Assembly: GCF_048323675.1 (NCBI RefSeq)
Contig: NZ_JBLWFK010000003.1
Coordinates: forward strand, 248,001 to 312,000
Direction of reading: 5' to 3'
Length of the DNA: 64,000 nt
From: Mangrovimicrobium sp048323675
Lineage (GTDB): Bacteria; Pseudomonadota; Gammaproteobacteria; Pseudomonadales; Halieaceae
Shown: positions 34,498 through 43,275 of the stretch, piece after piece
Numbering within the stretch: position 1 is the stretch's first letter
Layout of the letters: every line of letters begins with the position of its first letter
Position numbers and translations under genes: made by a program
The notes under the pieces: generated by a model
Database searches by the model: none
The model's input: the letters and a program-made list of their open reading frames with translations, nothing else
Told to the model about the DNA's origin: nothing

Positions 34498-34990
34498 GGA
34501 CCGCTTCCATCTGCGACTTCGACAGGTGGCGCAGGTAGAGGATAAACACGATCAATACGTCCAGCATGATCAATGCCGGCCACAGGTAGAGGTGCACCCA
34601 GGAGAAGACTTCCAGGTTCCAGTCGCCGAGATAGAACAGGCTGATGATGCGCACCAGGTTCAGCGCCTGGATGGCGAAAAAACCCACCAGGATCGCCACC
34701 AGGCGCTGCTTCCAGCTGGCGGGGAAGGCCAGCACGGCGGCGACCAGGACAATGGTGGCTTCTACGCCATTACAGCCCGCCTCAATGGATACGGCGAAGC
34801 CGGTATCGCGGAATTGCAGGACCTTGCCATAGGCCATGACATTGGGATCGAAGGGGGACACCAGGGCGGCGCTGATTTTCGCCAGCATACCGGTAAACGG
34901 CACGACCACGTGCTCCTGCACCGGATTGAGCATCTCCAGGGTGAACAGCGCCACCAGCACCACGGAAAAAATCACGAAAAAACGTTTCAA
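34487..34990 (-). CDS. xrtH: Exosortase H (XrtH)
   Basis: This 167-residue inner-membrane cysteine transpeptidase-like enzyme has several transmembrane helices. The family's three key residues are present: Cys73 in IEAGCNGVEA, Arg114 in NLVRIISLFYLG and His133 in WVHLYLW. The small size and context match the XrtH group, which acts on proteins with an IPTLxxWG C-terminal sorting signal. No protein in this window carries that signal, so its substrates are elsewhere in the genome. The overlap with the partner gene shows an operon. Confidence 0.9.
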   Translation of the reverse strand: MKRFFVIFSVVLVALFTLEMLNPVQEHVVVPFTGMLAKISAALVSPFDPNVMAYGKVLQFRDTGFAVSIEAGCNGVEATIVLVAAVLAFPASWKQRLVAILVGFFAIQALNLVRIISLFYLGDWNLEVFSWVHLYLWPALIMLDVLIVFILYLRHLSKSQMEAVHAA

Positions 34991-35026
34991 GCCTGCGACC
35001 CTGACATTTATTTACCGCGCATGGTA

Positions 35027-36223
35027 TCACGCCCTACCGGTCAGCAGCAGTGGGTCACGCGGCCGGAAAAACTGCTCCAGCATCTCGCGCTGGCTGAGTG
35101 CGTCGCGGTAACCGGTGTCGATCAGCTCGCGGCAGAATTCCCCCTGGAACAGCAGGTAACTGGCAAGGCTGGTACCGCCACCGCGCGGGGTAGCGCCGGT
35201 GATATTCAGCAGGGTACGCATCGCCGGTGGCAGGCTGTGCAGGTGGTGTGAGGCGATCTCGTCAATCTCGATCGTCGGGTTGATGCACAGGAAATCCACC
35301 TCGCGCAATCCGCCGGCGTAACTGTGCGGATTTTCGTTGTGCATCATGCCGACCAGTTCGTTGATGCGCTCGAGGTGTTCCATGTCATTTTCCAGCGCAT
35401 CGATGAACGCACTGTTGAATACGTGGCCGAGCATGCGCGCCAGCGAGGGCGTTCGGTTCTGCATGCGCGCCACCGCGGGCCGGGTCCGGTTGCCGCTGAC
35501 ACCCACGACCATGATCCGCTGCGCGCCCAGGTGCAGGGCCGGACTGATCGGCGAAAGCTGGCGCAGGGCGCCGTCGCCGAAATAGGTATCGCCGATGCGC
35601 GCGGCGGGCAGCAGCGTGGGAATGGCCGACGAGGCCAGCAGGTGCGCGACCGAGAGTTCCGCGGGAACCCCCTTGCGGCGATGGCGATTCCAGGGCGGCA
35701 GCATCTCCCGGTCGAGGCCACTCTGGAAAAAGGTTATCGACTCGCCGGTATCGTAACTGGAGGCGGTGACGCCGATGGCGTCGAGTTGGCCGCTGTCGAG
35801 GCGGCGCTTGAGGTCGCCAAAATCGATCGTCCGGTGCAACAGTTCCGCCAGCGGCGCCGTATCCAGCAGGGCCAGCGGCTTGCCGACACCGGTGCCGCGG
35901 TGAAACAGCGACACCAGCAGGCGCAACATGCTTCCCGCCAGGTCGCGATAACCCGCACGGTAAACGTGTTCCACGCACAGGTTACTCCAGATGCGTTCGA
36001 CCTTTTTGACCGCGAGGCGGAAATTATTGGCGGAGGCACCCAGGGCCACGGCGTTGATCGCACCCGCCGATGTGCCGGTGATAATGGAAAACGGGTTGTG
36101 AGCGTGTTTCGGCAGGATTTCCGCCGCGGCCTTGAGCACGCCGACCTGGTACGCCGCCCGCGCACCACCACCGGTCAATACCAGGGCGGTGCGATCGATG
36201 GCGGGTGGATGGGGCGGATTCAT
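35027..36223 (-). CDS. Patatin-like phospholipase
   Basis: This 398-residue protein has the patatin catalytic dyad: the oxyanion motif GGGARAAYQVG near residue 18, the nucleophile in GTSAG (Ser52) and Asp in the DGA of TYFGDGALRQ. It likely hydrolyses acyl esters of membrane lipids. ASSAIPTLLPAARIGD before the Asp is typical of bacterial members. I start at 36223, where homology begins; the frame is open further up but reads hairpin-rich intergenic DNA. No signal peptide is visible, so it is probably cytoplasmic. It ends 37 bases past the exosortase gene start and may share its transcript. Confidence 0.92.
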   Translation of the reverse strand: MNPPHPPAIDRTALVLTGGGARAAYQVGVLKAAAEILPKHAHNPFSIITGTSAGAINAVALGASANNFRLAVKKVERIWSNLCVEHVYRAGYRDLAGSMLRLLVSLFHRGTGVGKPLALLDTAPLAELLHRTIDFGDLKRRLDSGQLDAIGVTASSYDTGESITFFQSGLDREMLPPWNRHRRKGVPAELSVAHLLASSAIPTLLPAARIGDTYFGDGALRQLSPISPALHLGAQRIMVVGVSGNRTRPAVARMQNRTPSLARMLGHVFNSAFIDALENDMEHLERINELVGMMHNENPHSYAGGLREVDFLCINPTIEIDEIASHHLHSLPPAMRTLLNITGATPRGGGTSLASYLLFQGEFCRELIDTGYRDALSQREMLEQFFRPRDPLLLTGRA

Positions 36224-36654
36224 CTCGTCATTATGGACAAAACACAACGAGGATTGCCAGCGGTTGAGGCCTTGTGAACCACGACGTTGTAAACCGGGGA
36301 CTGGTAACTTGTGCCAAAGGTAAGGCGTGTGACGGAAACTGCCCGCTGGAAGCGGGTGGCGACATGAATGTCGCCACCCAAGCCTGCACATGGATGTGCG
36401 CTTTTTGGCGTGTCCCTGCGGGCAGATTCTGTCTCGCGCTCGGCGGGCACACTACCGTCATGTAACTAAACTGACCCTATAGCTTCGCTGATAATAAAGT
36501 ACGATTCAGGAACCGAACCCCGTTTCCACTAAACTCTGGTGGGCTACATCCATGACCGCCTACGCAGGGCTACCAGCAGGAAAGCTTGCTCAGTATTATC
36601 TGTGCTGCATAAACGCGACAATAACGCGAAGACCAGGGCGAGGACTACATCAGC
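36224..36654. other. Intergenic region with hairpin cluster
   Basis: These 431 bases lie between the patatin gene (minus) and the protease gene (plus). The part at 36342-36406 holds three hairpins and a T-run (separate entry). A weak promoter-like pair TTGAGG-17-TTGTAA lies at 36264-36292. The remainder shows no credible ORF. Confidence 0.5.
36342..36406 (+). ncRNA. Hairpin cluster, candidate small RNA with terminator
   Basis: There are three inverted repeats in 58 bases: CCCGCT-GGA-AGCGGG (36342-36356), GGGTGGCGACAT-GA-ATGTCGCCACCC (36354-36379, perfect 12-base arms) and GCACAT-GG-ATGTGC (36386-36399). A T5 run at 36402-36406 follows, as in an intrinsic terminator. The first and second stems share GGG, so those base pairs are mutually exclusive. 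Loops one and three expose GGA; the third reads CAUGGAUG, fitting the CANGGANG pattern bound by CsrA/RsmA. A small regulatory RNA or a dispersed repeat element are both possible. Confidence 0.4.
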
Positions 36655-38277
36655 ATGATTAGTGCAGGGGAAAATTCCCGATGTCGGCGACACCGCCGCA
36701 GGGCAGTGGCGGGGTCGCCCGGAAACCTTGTACTGCTGGCACCTGCGCTGGCACTGCTGGCCGTACTGGCGGGCTGCAGTTCGTCCCCGGGCGGTCGCGA
36801 GGCCACCGGCTCACGCGCTGAAAACGACCTGCAGTCCGGCGTCTGCCCACCCTCGATCATCGATTCCCGCGGCCGCAATGCCGAGGGCGACTACCGCTAC
36901 GGCAAGGGGCAGGATACCGCCACCCTCGCCCGACTGAGGGACCGCGAGGTGGCCAACTGCGCGCGGGCAGCGTCCTCCGGGGACACCCGTTCACTGTCTC
37001 TGGTCGCGGCCTTTTACCGCGACAGCCAGCGTACCGGTGAACTGCTCCCGATACTGGAGGCTTACGTGGAGAATGGCAGCGACCGCGCCACTCTCGCCAA
37101 CAGCGGCACCTTTCTCTACCGGGCCTACGCCAGCGGCAGGCAGGGCGTACCGGCCGACCCGGCCAAAGCCTTTCGCTACCTCAGCGTCGCCGTCAACAAC
37201 GGCGCCCCGGACCTCGAGATGACCTACGCCCAGGCCCTGGTGACCCGCGGACTCTACGACGACGCCCTGCGCGCACTGGAAAAACTCGCCGGCACGCAGG
37301 ATCCGGAATTGCGCTGCGAGGCGGAACTGAGCCTTGCGGAACTGTATTTCGGGGCCAGCCCGCGCCACGAGAACTGGAATATCGGCTATTACTACTGGCG
37401 CCGGGGCCTGGAACTGGCGCAGAGCCCGGACTGGGGTTCCTGTGCCAAGGACAACTTCGTTTACGGCGAACGCTATTCCTATGAGTCGAACCGCAAGCGC
37501 TATGTCGACGAGCGCATCGCACTGATGAGTTCGGCCCAGCGCCAGGTGATCGATGAGGCTCGCCGCAACCCATCGCGGGGCTACCCTTTTGTCGCCGCGC
37601 TGAGCTTCCAGCGACCCGCGGGCGCAGCGGCGCGCGGCAGTGCTGAGAGCGTCGCGGCCAGGCCCGCCGGCCTCGGCGGCTGGCCCGCCTGGCGCCCCCT
37701 GTCATCATCCCTGTGCGGCCTGTACGCGGTGAACCGCTACGGCGACTGGAGCAATGTCTTCGAGATCAACTCGCCGGCAGTGTGGGGCGTGGACTCCCGC
37801 AACGGCAACAGCCAGGTCCAGGGTTCCGCGATCGCCGTGGGGCCACAGGAACTGGTCACCAATTGCCACGTGATTGAAAATCCCGGCAACATTACGCTGC
37901 GCCGCATCGGGCAAAATTTGCCGGCAAAAGTCGCGGCAGCGGATCGCGAGGGGGACCGCTGCATATTGTCGGTGGATCGCCCGCTGCCGTCGTTCGTGCA
38001 GAACGCGCGTGCCCACAATGGCCTGAGGGTGGGTGAGGATGTCGCCGCCATCGGCAATCCCAGGGGGCTGGAAACCTCGCTGTCGCGCGGCATCGTGGCG
38101 CAGAAGCGCAGCCGGGATAACCTGCAACTCATCCAGACCGACACGGCCATCTCCGCCGGCTCCTCCGGTGGTGGCCTGTTTGACCGCTCCGGCAACCTGG
38201 TCGGCATCACCACCTTCACCATATCCAGCGGCCAGAGCCTCAATTTCGCCATTGCCATCGACGAGTTCTGCCACTGA
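36655..38277 (+). CDS. Lipoprotein with C-terminal trypsin-like serine protease domain
   Basis: This is a 540-residue protein. After a basic start and hydrophobic run, the lipobox LAVLAGC gives a membrane-anchored lipoprotein. Residues ~100-320 hold helical, Sel1/TPR-like repeats (AFRYLSVAVNNGAPDLEMTYAQALV, LEKLAGTQDPELRCEAELSLAELYFG). Residues 340-540 are an HtrA/trypsin-type protease domain with a complete triad: His405 in NCHVIEN, Asp434 in GDRCIL and Ser504 in GSSGGGLFD. There is no PDZ domain, unlike DegP. It probably acts in the periplasm on misfolded or specific proteins. A GAGGA lies upstream of the ATG. Confidence 0.9.
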   Translation: MISAGENSRCRRHRRRAVAGSPGNLVLLAPALALLAVLAGCSSSPGGREATGSRAENDLQSGVCPPSIIDSRGRNAEGDYRYGKGQDTATLARLRDREVANCARAASSGDTRSLSLVAAFYRDSQRTGELLPILEAYVENGSDRATLANSGTFLYRAYASGRQGVPADPAKAFRYLSVAVNNGAPDLEMTYAQALVTRGLYDDALRALEKLAGTQDPELRCEAELSLAELYFGASPRHENWNIGYYYWRRGLELAQSPDWGSCAKDNFVYGERYSYESNRKRYVDERIALMSSAQRQVIDEARRNPSRGYPFVAALSFQRPAGAAARGSAESVAARPAGLGGWPAWRPLSSSLCGLYAVNRYGDWSNVFEINSPAVWGVDSRNGNSQVQGSAIAVGPQELVTNCHVIENPGNITLRRIGQNLPAKVAAADREGDRCILSVDRPLPSFVQNARAHNGLRVGEDVAAIGNPRGLETSLSRGIVAQKRSRDNLQLIQTDTAISAGSSGGGLFDRSGNLVGITTFTISSGQSLNFAIAIDEFCH

Positions 38278-38346
38278 AGCGGCAACCGGGGCAGGACCGC
38301 GAAGCGGGAGGCCCATTCCTGCCGGCATTACCCGACACAAACAGAA

Positions 38347-38366
38347 AGGGCGCCCTCAGGCGCCCT
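38347..38366 (-). terminator. Intrinsic terminator of the LapE-type gene
   Basis: AGGGCGCC and GGCGCCCT form an eight-base-pair stem with a CTCA loop. On the minus strand it is followed by TTCTGTTTG, a loose T-run. It lies just past the stop of the pore gene and between convergent genes. Confidence 0.7.
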
Positions 38367-38402
38367 CTCGAACCGGTGCAATACCGGCATTAGCGGTACA
38401 GA

Positions 38403-40280
38403 TTACTTCACAACGTCCATCACCATTTCCACGCGACGGTTCTTCGCCCGCCCTTCAACGGTGTCATTGCTGGCAATCGGCTGGGTCTGGCCGTGGCCGA
38501 TAGCTACCAGTTGTTCCGCCGGGATGCCGTGTTCGTTGATCAACATGGTACGCACCGCGTTGGCGCGACGCTCGGAAAGCCACAGGTTGTATTCCGGCGT
38601 ACCGGTGGTATCGGTGTGGCCTTCCACGGTGGCGCGAACACTGGGATTTTCACGCAGCACTGCCGCGGCCCTGGCGATCTCGCTGTCGTAGGCTGAGCGA
38701 ATCACCGAGGAATTGTGCTCGAACTGAACGTCGAGATCGAGAGAGACCATGTCGCCCACGTCGCGGTAGCGCTCGTTGCCCGCCGCCAGCCCGGCCAGCG
38801 CCGTCGCTGCGGTCGGGTCGGCCTTGGCGTTGAGGCGCTCGAACAGCGCGTCGCGATCGACCGAGGCGGGCATCGGTGCCGCCTGCGGACACAGGGCCTG
38901 GGCATTCTCGTCATCCGCGTCGCGGGAGAAATCCAGGTCCAGGGTGGCGAGTTTGTCGGCGTTCAGGCCGTTGACGTCCAGGGATGCCAGCAGCAGGCCC
39001 ATGTTCGACAGGGTGCGCGCCTGGGCGGCAGCGAGGTCGGTCTGGGCACTGATGTTGGCGCGCTGGGTATCAAAGAATTCGTTCTGCGAGTCAAGCAGGT
39101 CGAGCAGGGTGCGCTGGCCGATATCAAACTGGTCGCGATAGGCGCGCCGGGTCTTGTCCTGGGCCATCATGTTGCGCTGGGTGAGCTCCACCTGCTGTTC
39201 CAGGGACTGGATATCGTTGAAGGCGATGGACACTTCCTGGCGCACGTTCAGGCAGGCCTGCTTGCGCTCCTCGATAGCGGCGTTGTACAGGTTGTAGTAC
39301 TCGCGCTTGCGGGCGCTGTCGGCGCCGCCGCGGAACAGGTTGTACTGGACCACCAGCTCCACCGCTTCCTCGTCGTAGCGTCCCTCTACACCGTCGGTAT
39401 CGTGCTCGACCTCGTTGCGGTAGCGCAGGTCGAGACGGGGCATGAAGGGCGCGTTGGTGGCGTTCAGGGCTTCCTGGGTGGAGCGCAGGTTCTCGATGGC
39501 GGCATTGATCACCGGGCTGCGCTGGTAAGCCATCTGCAGGGCGGCTTCACGCAACTCGGGGATATTGGTATCCGGTACCGCCGGCAGCTGCAGGTCATCG
39601 GCCGGCATGGCGTGCACCACACGCTCAAAGCGGGTGATCACGTCGTGCAGGTTGGTAATCTCGGTGACCACGTTGGATTCCGCCAGCGCGATACGGGCTG
39701 CGGCCTGTTCGAGGTCGACACCCTGGCTGACACCACCGCCGGTACGCTCCTCGATCTTTTTGAAGACCTCGCGGTGCACCAGGTAGTTGTCCTGGGCGAA
39801 CTTCACCAGATTCTGGTACTTGACCGTATCCAGGTAGGCAATCACGGCTTCCAGCGCCGCTTCTTCCGAGGAGCGCTTGAAATCGTAGTAACGGGAAAGC
39901 TTGGCGTAACCCAGGCGGGCCACCTCGTCGCGGGTGGCGAAGCCGTCGAAGAGCATCTGGGTGATGCTGAAGCGGGTGGCGTCGCGGCTGTAATCACCGA
40001 AATCTACCAGCGGGGTCTCGCGGTCTTCCCTGCCCCACTCGGAATACAGGTCAGCGCTGGGGAAGTAACCACCGCGCGCACCGCGCTCCGCTTCGCGGCT
40101 GGCTTCAAAGTTGTACCAGTCCGCGTTGACCCTGGGGCTGCGCATGACCCCACGGGTAACGGCAGTGTTGAAATCGCCAACGATGCCGGTTTCTGCGGGC
40201 GCCTCGCTTTGTCCCCATACGCCCGTAGCAAGCCCCATGGTGGCTGCCAGAACAGCCACCCTCATACGATTCAGTTTCAT
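38403..40280 (-). CDS. lapE: LapE-type outer-membrane pore (TolC fused to OmpA domain)
   Basis: This 625-residue outer-membrane protein begins with a signal peptide (MKLNRMRVAVLAATMGLATG, cut near VWGQ). Residues 30-450 are the TolC-type efflux/secretion channel (LLDLLDSQNEFFDTQRANIS, ATRFSITQMLFDGFATRDEV). Residues 505-625 are an OmpA-like peptidoglycan-binding domain (VRATVEGHTDTTGTPEYN, LSERRANAVRTML, GRAKNRRVEM). This fusion is common in LapE-type pores. It is the outer-membrane partner of the LapB/LapC exporter at 52546-56081 and is divergent from lapG, sharing a promoter region with a CRP-like site. Confidence 0.93.
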   Translation of the reverse strand: MKLNRMRVAVLAATMGLATGVWGQSEAPAETGIVGDFNTAVTRGVMRSPRVNADWYNFEASREAERGARGGYFPSADLYSEWGREDRETPLVDFGDYSRDATRFSITQMLFDGFATRDEVARLGYAKLSRYYDFKRSSEEAALEAVIAYLDTVKYQNLVKFAQDNYLVHREVFKKIEERTGGGVSQGVDLEQAAARIALAESNVVTEITNLHDVITRFERVVHAMPADDLQLPAVPDTNIPELREAALQMAYQRSPVINAAIENLRSTQEALNATNAPFMPRLDLRYRNEVEHDTDGVEGRYDEEAVELVVQYNLFRGGADSARKREYYNLYNAAIEERKQACLNVRQEVSIAFNDIQSLEQQVELTQRNMMAQDKTRRAYRDQFDIGQRTLLDLLDSQNEFFDTQRANISAQTDLAAAQARTLSNMGLLLASLDVNGLNADKLATLDLDFSRDADDENAQALCPQAAPMPASVDRDALFERLNAKADPTAATALAGLAAGNERYRDVGDMVSLDLDVQFEHNSSVIRSAYDSEIARAAAVLRENPSVRATVEGHTDTTGTPEYNLWLSERRANAVRTMLINEHGIPAEQLVAIGHGQTQPIASNDTVEGRAKNRRVEMVMDVVK

Positions 40281-40368
40281 TCTAATATCCTGTAATTGCC
40301 CCGATTCACCAGCCAGGCATGGGTAATAGGCGTGGCTGTACTAATTTCGCACACAAGTTGTTCAGTTT

Positions 40369-40374
40369 AATATA
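40369..40374 (-). promoter_or_regulatory. Likely -10 box of the lapE gene
   Basis: On the minus strand the sequence TATATT lies about 90 bases before the lapE ATG. The expected start near 40362 would lie about 60 bases from the centre of the CRP-like palindrome at 40415-40430, a typical class I CRP spacing. Confidence 0.4.
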
Positions 40375-40414
40375 AGTTGGATGCCCCTTTAGACGTGCTA
40401 AAGGTCAGTAAATC

Positions 40415-40430
40415 TATGAACTACGTCACA
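40415..40430. promoter_or_regulatory. CRP-like palindrome between lapE and lapG
   Basis: TATGA-ACTACG-TCACA matches the CRP consensus TGTGA-N6-TCACA with one mismatch, and the flanks (AAAT before, TTTT after) fit the extended consensus. It lies in the 290-base divergent region of lapE and lapG. Two similar sites precede lapA and lapB. Confidence 0.5.
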
Positions 40431-40570
40431 TTTTGAACTCCCGAACCCACTTCTCCCGGCTGATTTCGGGCTGCCCTGACCTTTTGTATCCTATAAAGTA
40501 GTCTAATATTCTCACGCGTCCAGCCCACATTACAGGCGCTGACAGGAAGTCACTTACCCCATCTGAGGCC

Positions 40571-41263
40571 TTGGTGTTGGCATTGATCGTGCAGGCAAGA
40601 TATTTCCCACGACCGGTTCTTGCGCTGCTGGCATCCCTTCTCGCCGCCACGCTGGTCTGGGGACAGCTCGACTTCGACCGGATGCGCAGTATTGCCCAGC
40701 AGCGCTATGGCACTTCCACCGTAGCGCTGGTGGACGAATGGCACGCCACCATAGACGCCATGCAGTCCATGCCCGAAGCGCAGAAACTGAAAACCGCCAA
40801 TGACTTTTTCAACCGGCGCATCCGCTGGGTACAGGACCCGGAAGCCTGGGGCCAGGCGGATTACTGGGCAACACCGCTGGAGACCATGGGCAACGGCATG
40901 GGCGACTGCGAGGATTTCGCGATTGCCAAGTACACCATGCTCATACTCGGTGGCGTAGACGTCGACCGCCTGCGCATCACCTACGTCAAGGCCCAGATGG
41001 GCGGGCCCCAGAGCAGCATTCACGCCGCGCACATGGTGCTGGCCTACTACCCGACACCGAGCGCGGTTCCCGAGATTCTCGACAACCTGATAACCGATAT
41101 CTACCCGGCCACCAAACGCACTGACCTGACCCCGGTTTACGGCTTTAACAGCAAGGGCCTCTGGGTTGGCGGCAGGGCGGCGCCCGCCACCACCGACCCC
41201 GGTGCCAAACTCTCCCGCTGGCGGGACCTGCTGCAGCGCGCGGCCGCCGAAGGGCTGGGTTAA
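40571..41263 (+). CDS. lapG: LapG-type periplasmic cysteine protease
   Basis: This 230-residue protease is of the bacterial transglutaminase-like family (peptidase C93). A hydrophobic signal (residues 13-30) exports it to the periplasm. The catalytic triad is visible: Cys113 in MGDCEDFAIAKY, His154 in HAAHMVLAYY and Asp171 in EILDNLI. LapG cuts the N-terminal retention module of LapA-type adhesins when not held by LapD. A suitable TAAG site is in the adhesin at 43721-51661. The start is uncertain: TTG at 40571 and GTG at 40574 or 40589 all fit. lapD follows after 23 bases, so they form an operon. Confidence 0.93.
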   Translation: MVLALIVQARYFPRPVLALLASLLAATLVWGQLDFDRMRSIAQQRYGTSTVALVDEWHATIDAMQSMPEAQKLKTANDFFNRRIRWVQDPEAWGQADYWATPLETMGNGMGDCEDFAIAKYTMLILGGVDVDRLRITYVKAQMGGPQSSIHAAHMVLAYYPTPSAVPEILDNLITDIYPATKRTDLTPVYGFNSKGLWVGGRAAPATTDPGAKLSRWRDLLQRAAAEGLG

Positions 41264-41286
41264 ACGATGAGAAACGGAGCCTGAAC

Positions 41287-43206
41287 ATGTCTCTACATTC
41301 AAAACTCTGGCTGGCGATCATCGGCCTTCTGCTGATTGTTTTCAGTGGCAGCTTCCTGGTGTCCACACTTTCGGCAAAGTCCTATTTACAGCAGCAGATT
41401 ACGATGAAAAATGCCGACAACGCCGCAGCTCTCGCGCTCTCCCTGACCCAGCAGGGGGCGGACGACGTACTGCTGGAACTGACCCTGTCGGCGCAGTTTG
41501 ACACCGGCTTCTATGAACTCATCGAGCTGCGCGACCCCGAGGGCAAACTGAAAATCCTGCGCCAGGATGAACATCCCGTCGAAGGCGTACCCGTATGGTT
41601 CATGTCCCTGTTCCCGATCAACGTCGAGGACGGCGTGGCCAGCGTGCAGTCCGGCTGGCAACAGGTCGGCACCCTCACCCTGCGCAGCCACTCGAAATTT
41701 GCCTATCAGCGGCTGTGGGAAAGCGCGCAGATTCTCGCCGCCATTTTTCTCGCCGCGATGATCGTCTCCGGGCTGATCGGTGGCCAGGTGCTGAAACGCA
41801 TCCTCAAACCCCTGGATGACGTCGTCAACCAGGCGCGCGCCATCGGCGAGCGCCGCTTCATCAGCATCCCGGAGCCGAGCACCCTGGAATTCAGGCAGGT
41901 GGTGCAGGCGATGAACGAGCTCTCCGCGCGCATCAAGCAAATGCTCTCACAGGAGGCCAAGCGCCTGCAGAAATGGCAGCAGGAAGCCCACGTGGACAAG
42001 GTAACCGGCCTGAACAACCGCGAACCGTTCATGAAATCAGTAGAAGCTGCACTGGAAAGCGACGACGTCAACGCCACCGGCAGTCTCAGCCTGATACGCC
42101 TGACCCGGCTGGCGGAACTCAACCAGCTGTTCGGCCGCGCCACCATGGACAGCGTACTGCGGGCGATCGGCCAGGAACTCAACCGCATTACCATGGCCCA
42201 CAGCCGCTGGGCCGCCTCGCGCCTGAACGGTTCGGACTTCGCCGTACTGGCGCCCCGTGCCATGGACCCGCTGGATGCCGCCACCCAGGCCCGCGACGCC
42301 ATTCGCGGGGTACTCGAAAAACACAGTATCGATGACCGGGAAATCCTGCTGCCGACGGCGACCACGATTTACGCCCACGGCGATACCATCCGCAAGATCC
42401 TGACGCGCCTGGACGGCGCGCTGCTGTCCAATGAACGCGAAGGCGCCACCAGCATCAGCATCGCCTACGAAGGTGATATCCAGGTGCAGCCGATACGCCA
42501 GCAGCTGGAGGACTGGCGTGGCATCCTGACCCAGTCCTTCCGCGAGCGTAATTTCTACCTGGAGTTTTTCCCCCTCGTGGGCCTGAACAACCAGCTGATC
42601 CACCAGGAAGGCCTGGCGCGACTCAACTGGAAAGGTAACCATCTCGCGGCCGGGCTCTTCCTGCCCTGGATCAACCGGCTGGAACTGTCCGCCGATCTCG
42701 ACAAGCAGGTCGTGGAACTCGCCCTGCAGGCCATCCAGTCGCAGGACCAGCCGGTCTGTATCAACCTGTCGGTGGCCGCGGTGGTGGAAGCGGACTTTGT
42801 CCCCTGGCTCAACGACCGCCTGGCCGTCAACCGCGACAATGCCCAGCGGCTCTGGCTGGAAGTCCCGGAGGCCATGGCCTTCCGCCATCTCGAGATGTTC
42901 AAGCTGCTGTGCACACGGATCAGGAGCCACGGCTGCAAGATTGGTATCGAGCACGTCGGGCACCAGTTAGCCGACCTCGGCAAACTCCACGATATCGGTG
43001 TCGACTACCTGAAGATCGATGCCAGCTTCGTGCGTGACCTCGATGCCAACGTGGCCAACCAGACCCTGCTGCGCACCCTGTGCACTGTTGGCCACTCTAT
43101 CGGCCTGGAGGTCTACGCCGAGGGCGTGCGCTCAGAGGCCGAAAAAGCCAGCCTGCGGGAAGTGGGCGTAGACGGCCTGTCGGGACCGGGCGTCAGTCGC
43201 GGCTGA
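41287..43206 (+). CDS. lapD: LapD-type c-di-GMP receptor
   Basis: This is a 639-residue inner-membrane protein. TM1 (residues 5-27), a periplasmic LapD/MoxY-type domain (to ~145), TM2 (~150-172), HAMP (KPLDDVVNQARAIGERRF), a GGDEF domain (~250-390) and an EAL domain (~400-635). The GGDEF site reads NGSDF and the EAL motif reads QEGLARL, so both are degenerate. As in known LapD proteins it should bind c-di-GMP without making or cutting it. When bound, the periplasmic domain captures LapG and protects the adhesin. Position right after lapG supports this. Confidence 0.93.
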   Translation: MSLHSKLWLAIIGLLLIVFSGSFLVSTLSAKSYLQQQITMKNADNAAALALSLTQQGADDVLLELTLSAQFDTGFYELIELRDPEGKLKILRQDEHPVEGVPVWFMSLFPINVEDGVASVQSGWQQVGTLTLRSHSKFAYQRLWESAQILAAIFLAAMIVSGLIGGQVLKRILKPLDDVVNQARAIGERRFISIPEPSTLEFRQVVQAMNELSARIKQMLSQEAKRLQKWQQEAHVDKVTGLNNREPFMKSVEAALESDDVNATGSLSLIRLTRLAELNQLFGRATMDSVLRAIGQELNRITMAHSRWAASRLNGSDFAVLAPRAMDPLDAATQARDAIRGVLEKHSIDDREILLPTATTIYAHGDTIRKILTRLDGALLSNEREGATSISIAYEGDIQVQPIRQQLEDWRGILTQSFRERNFYLEFFPLVGLNNQLIHQEGLARLNWKGNHLAAGLFLPWINRLELSADLDKQVVELALQAIQSQDQPVCINLSVAAVVEADFVPWLNDRLAVNRDNAQRLWLEVPEAMAFRHLEMFKLLCTRIRSHGCKIGIEHVGHQLADLGKLHDIGVDYLKIDASFVRDLDANVANQTLLRTLCTVGHSIGLEVYAEGVRSEAEKASLREVGVDGLSGPGVSRG

Positions 43207-43231
43207 TAACACCGCTCGCCTGACTGGAAAG

Positions 43232-43257
43232 CGAGACCGGATTCGGAACCGGTCTCG
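43232..43257 (+). terminator. Hairpin after lapD
   Basis: CGAGACCGG and CCGGTCTCG form a perfect nine-base-pair stem with an eight-base loop, 26 bases past the lapD stop and before a convergent small gene. There is no T-run, so it is a possible bidirectional block only. Confidence 0.5.
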
Positions 43258-43275
43258 TCGAGCTGGCGAAATCGA

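Noticed and set aside
41287..43206. LapD-type protein considered as an active diguanylate cyclase or phosphodiesterase
   Set aside because: The GGDEF site reads NGSDF and the EAL motif reads QEGL, so both catalytic sites are degenerate; a receptor role fits better.
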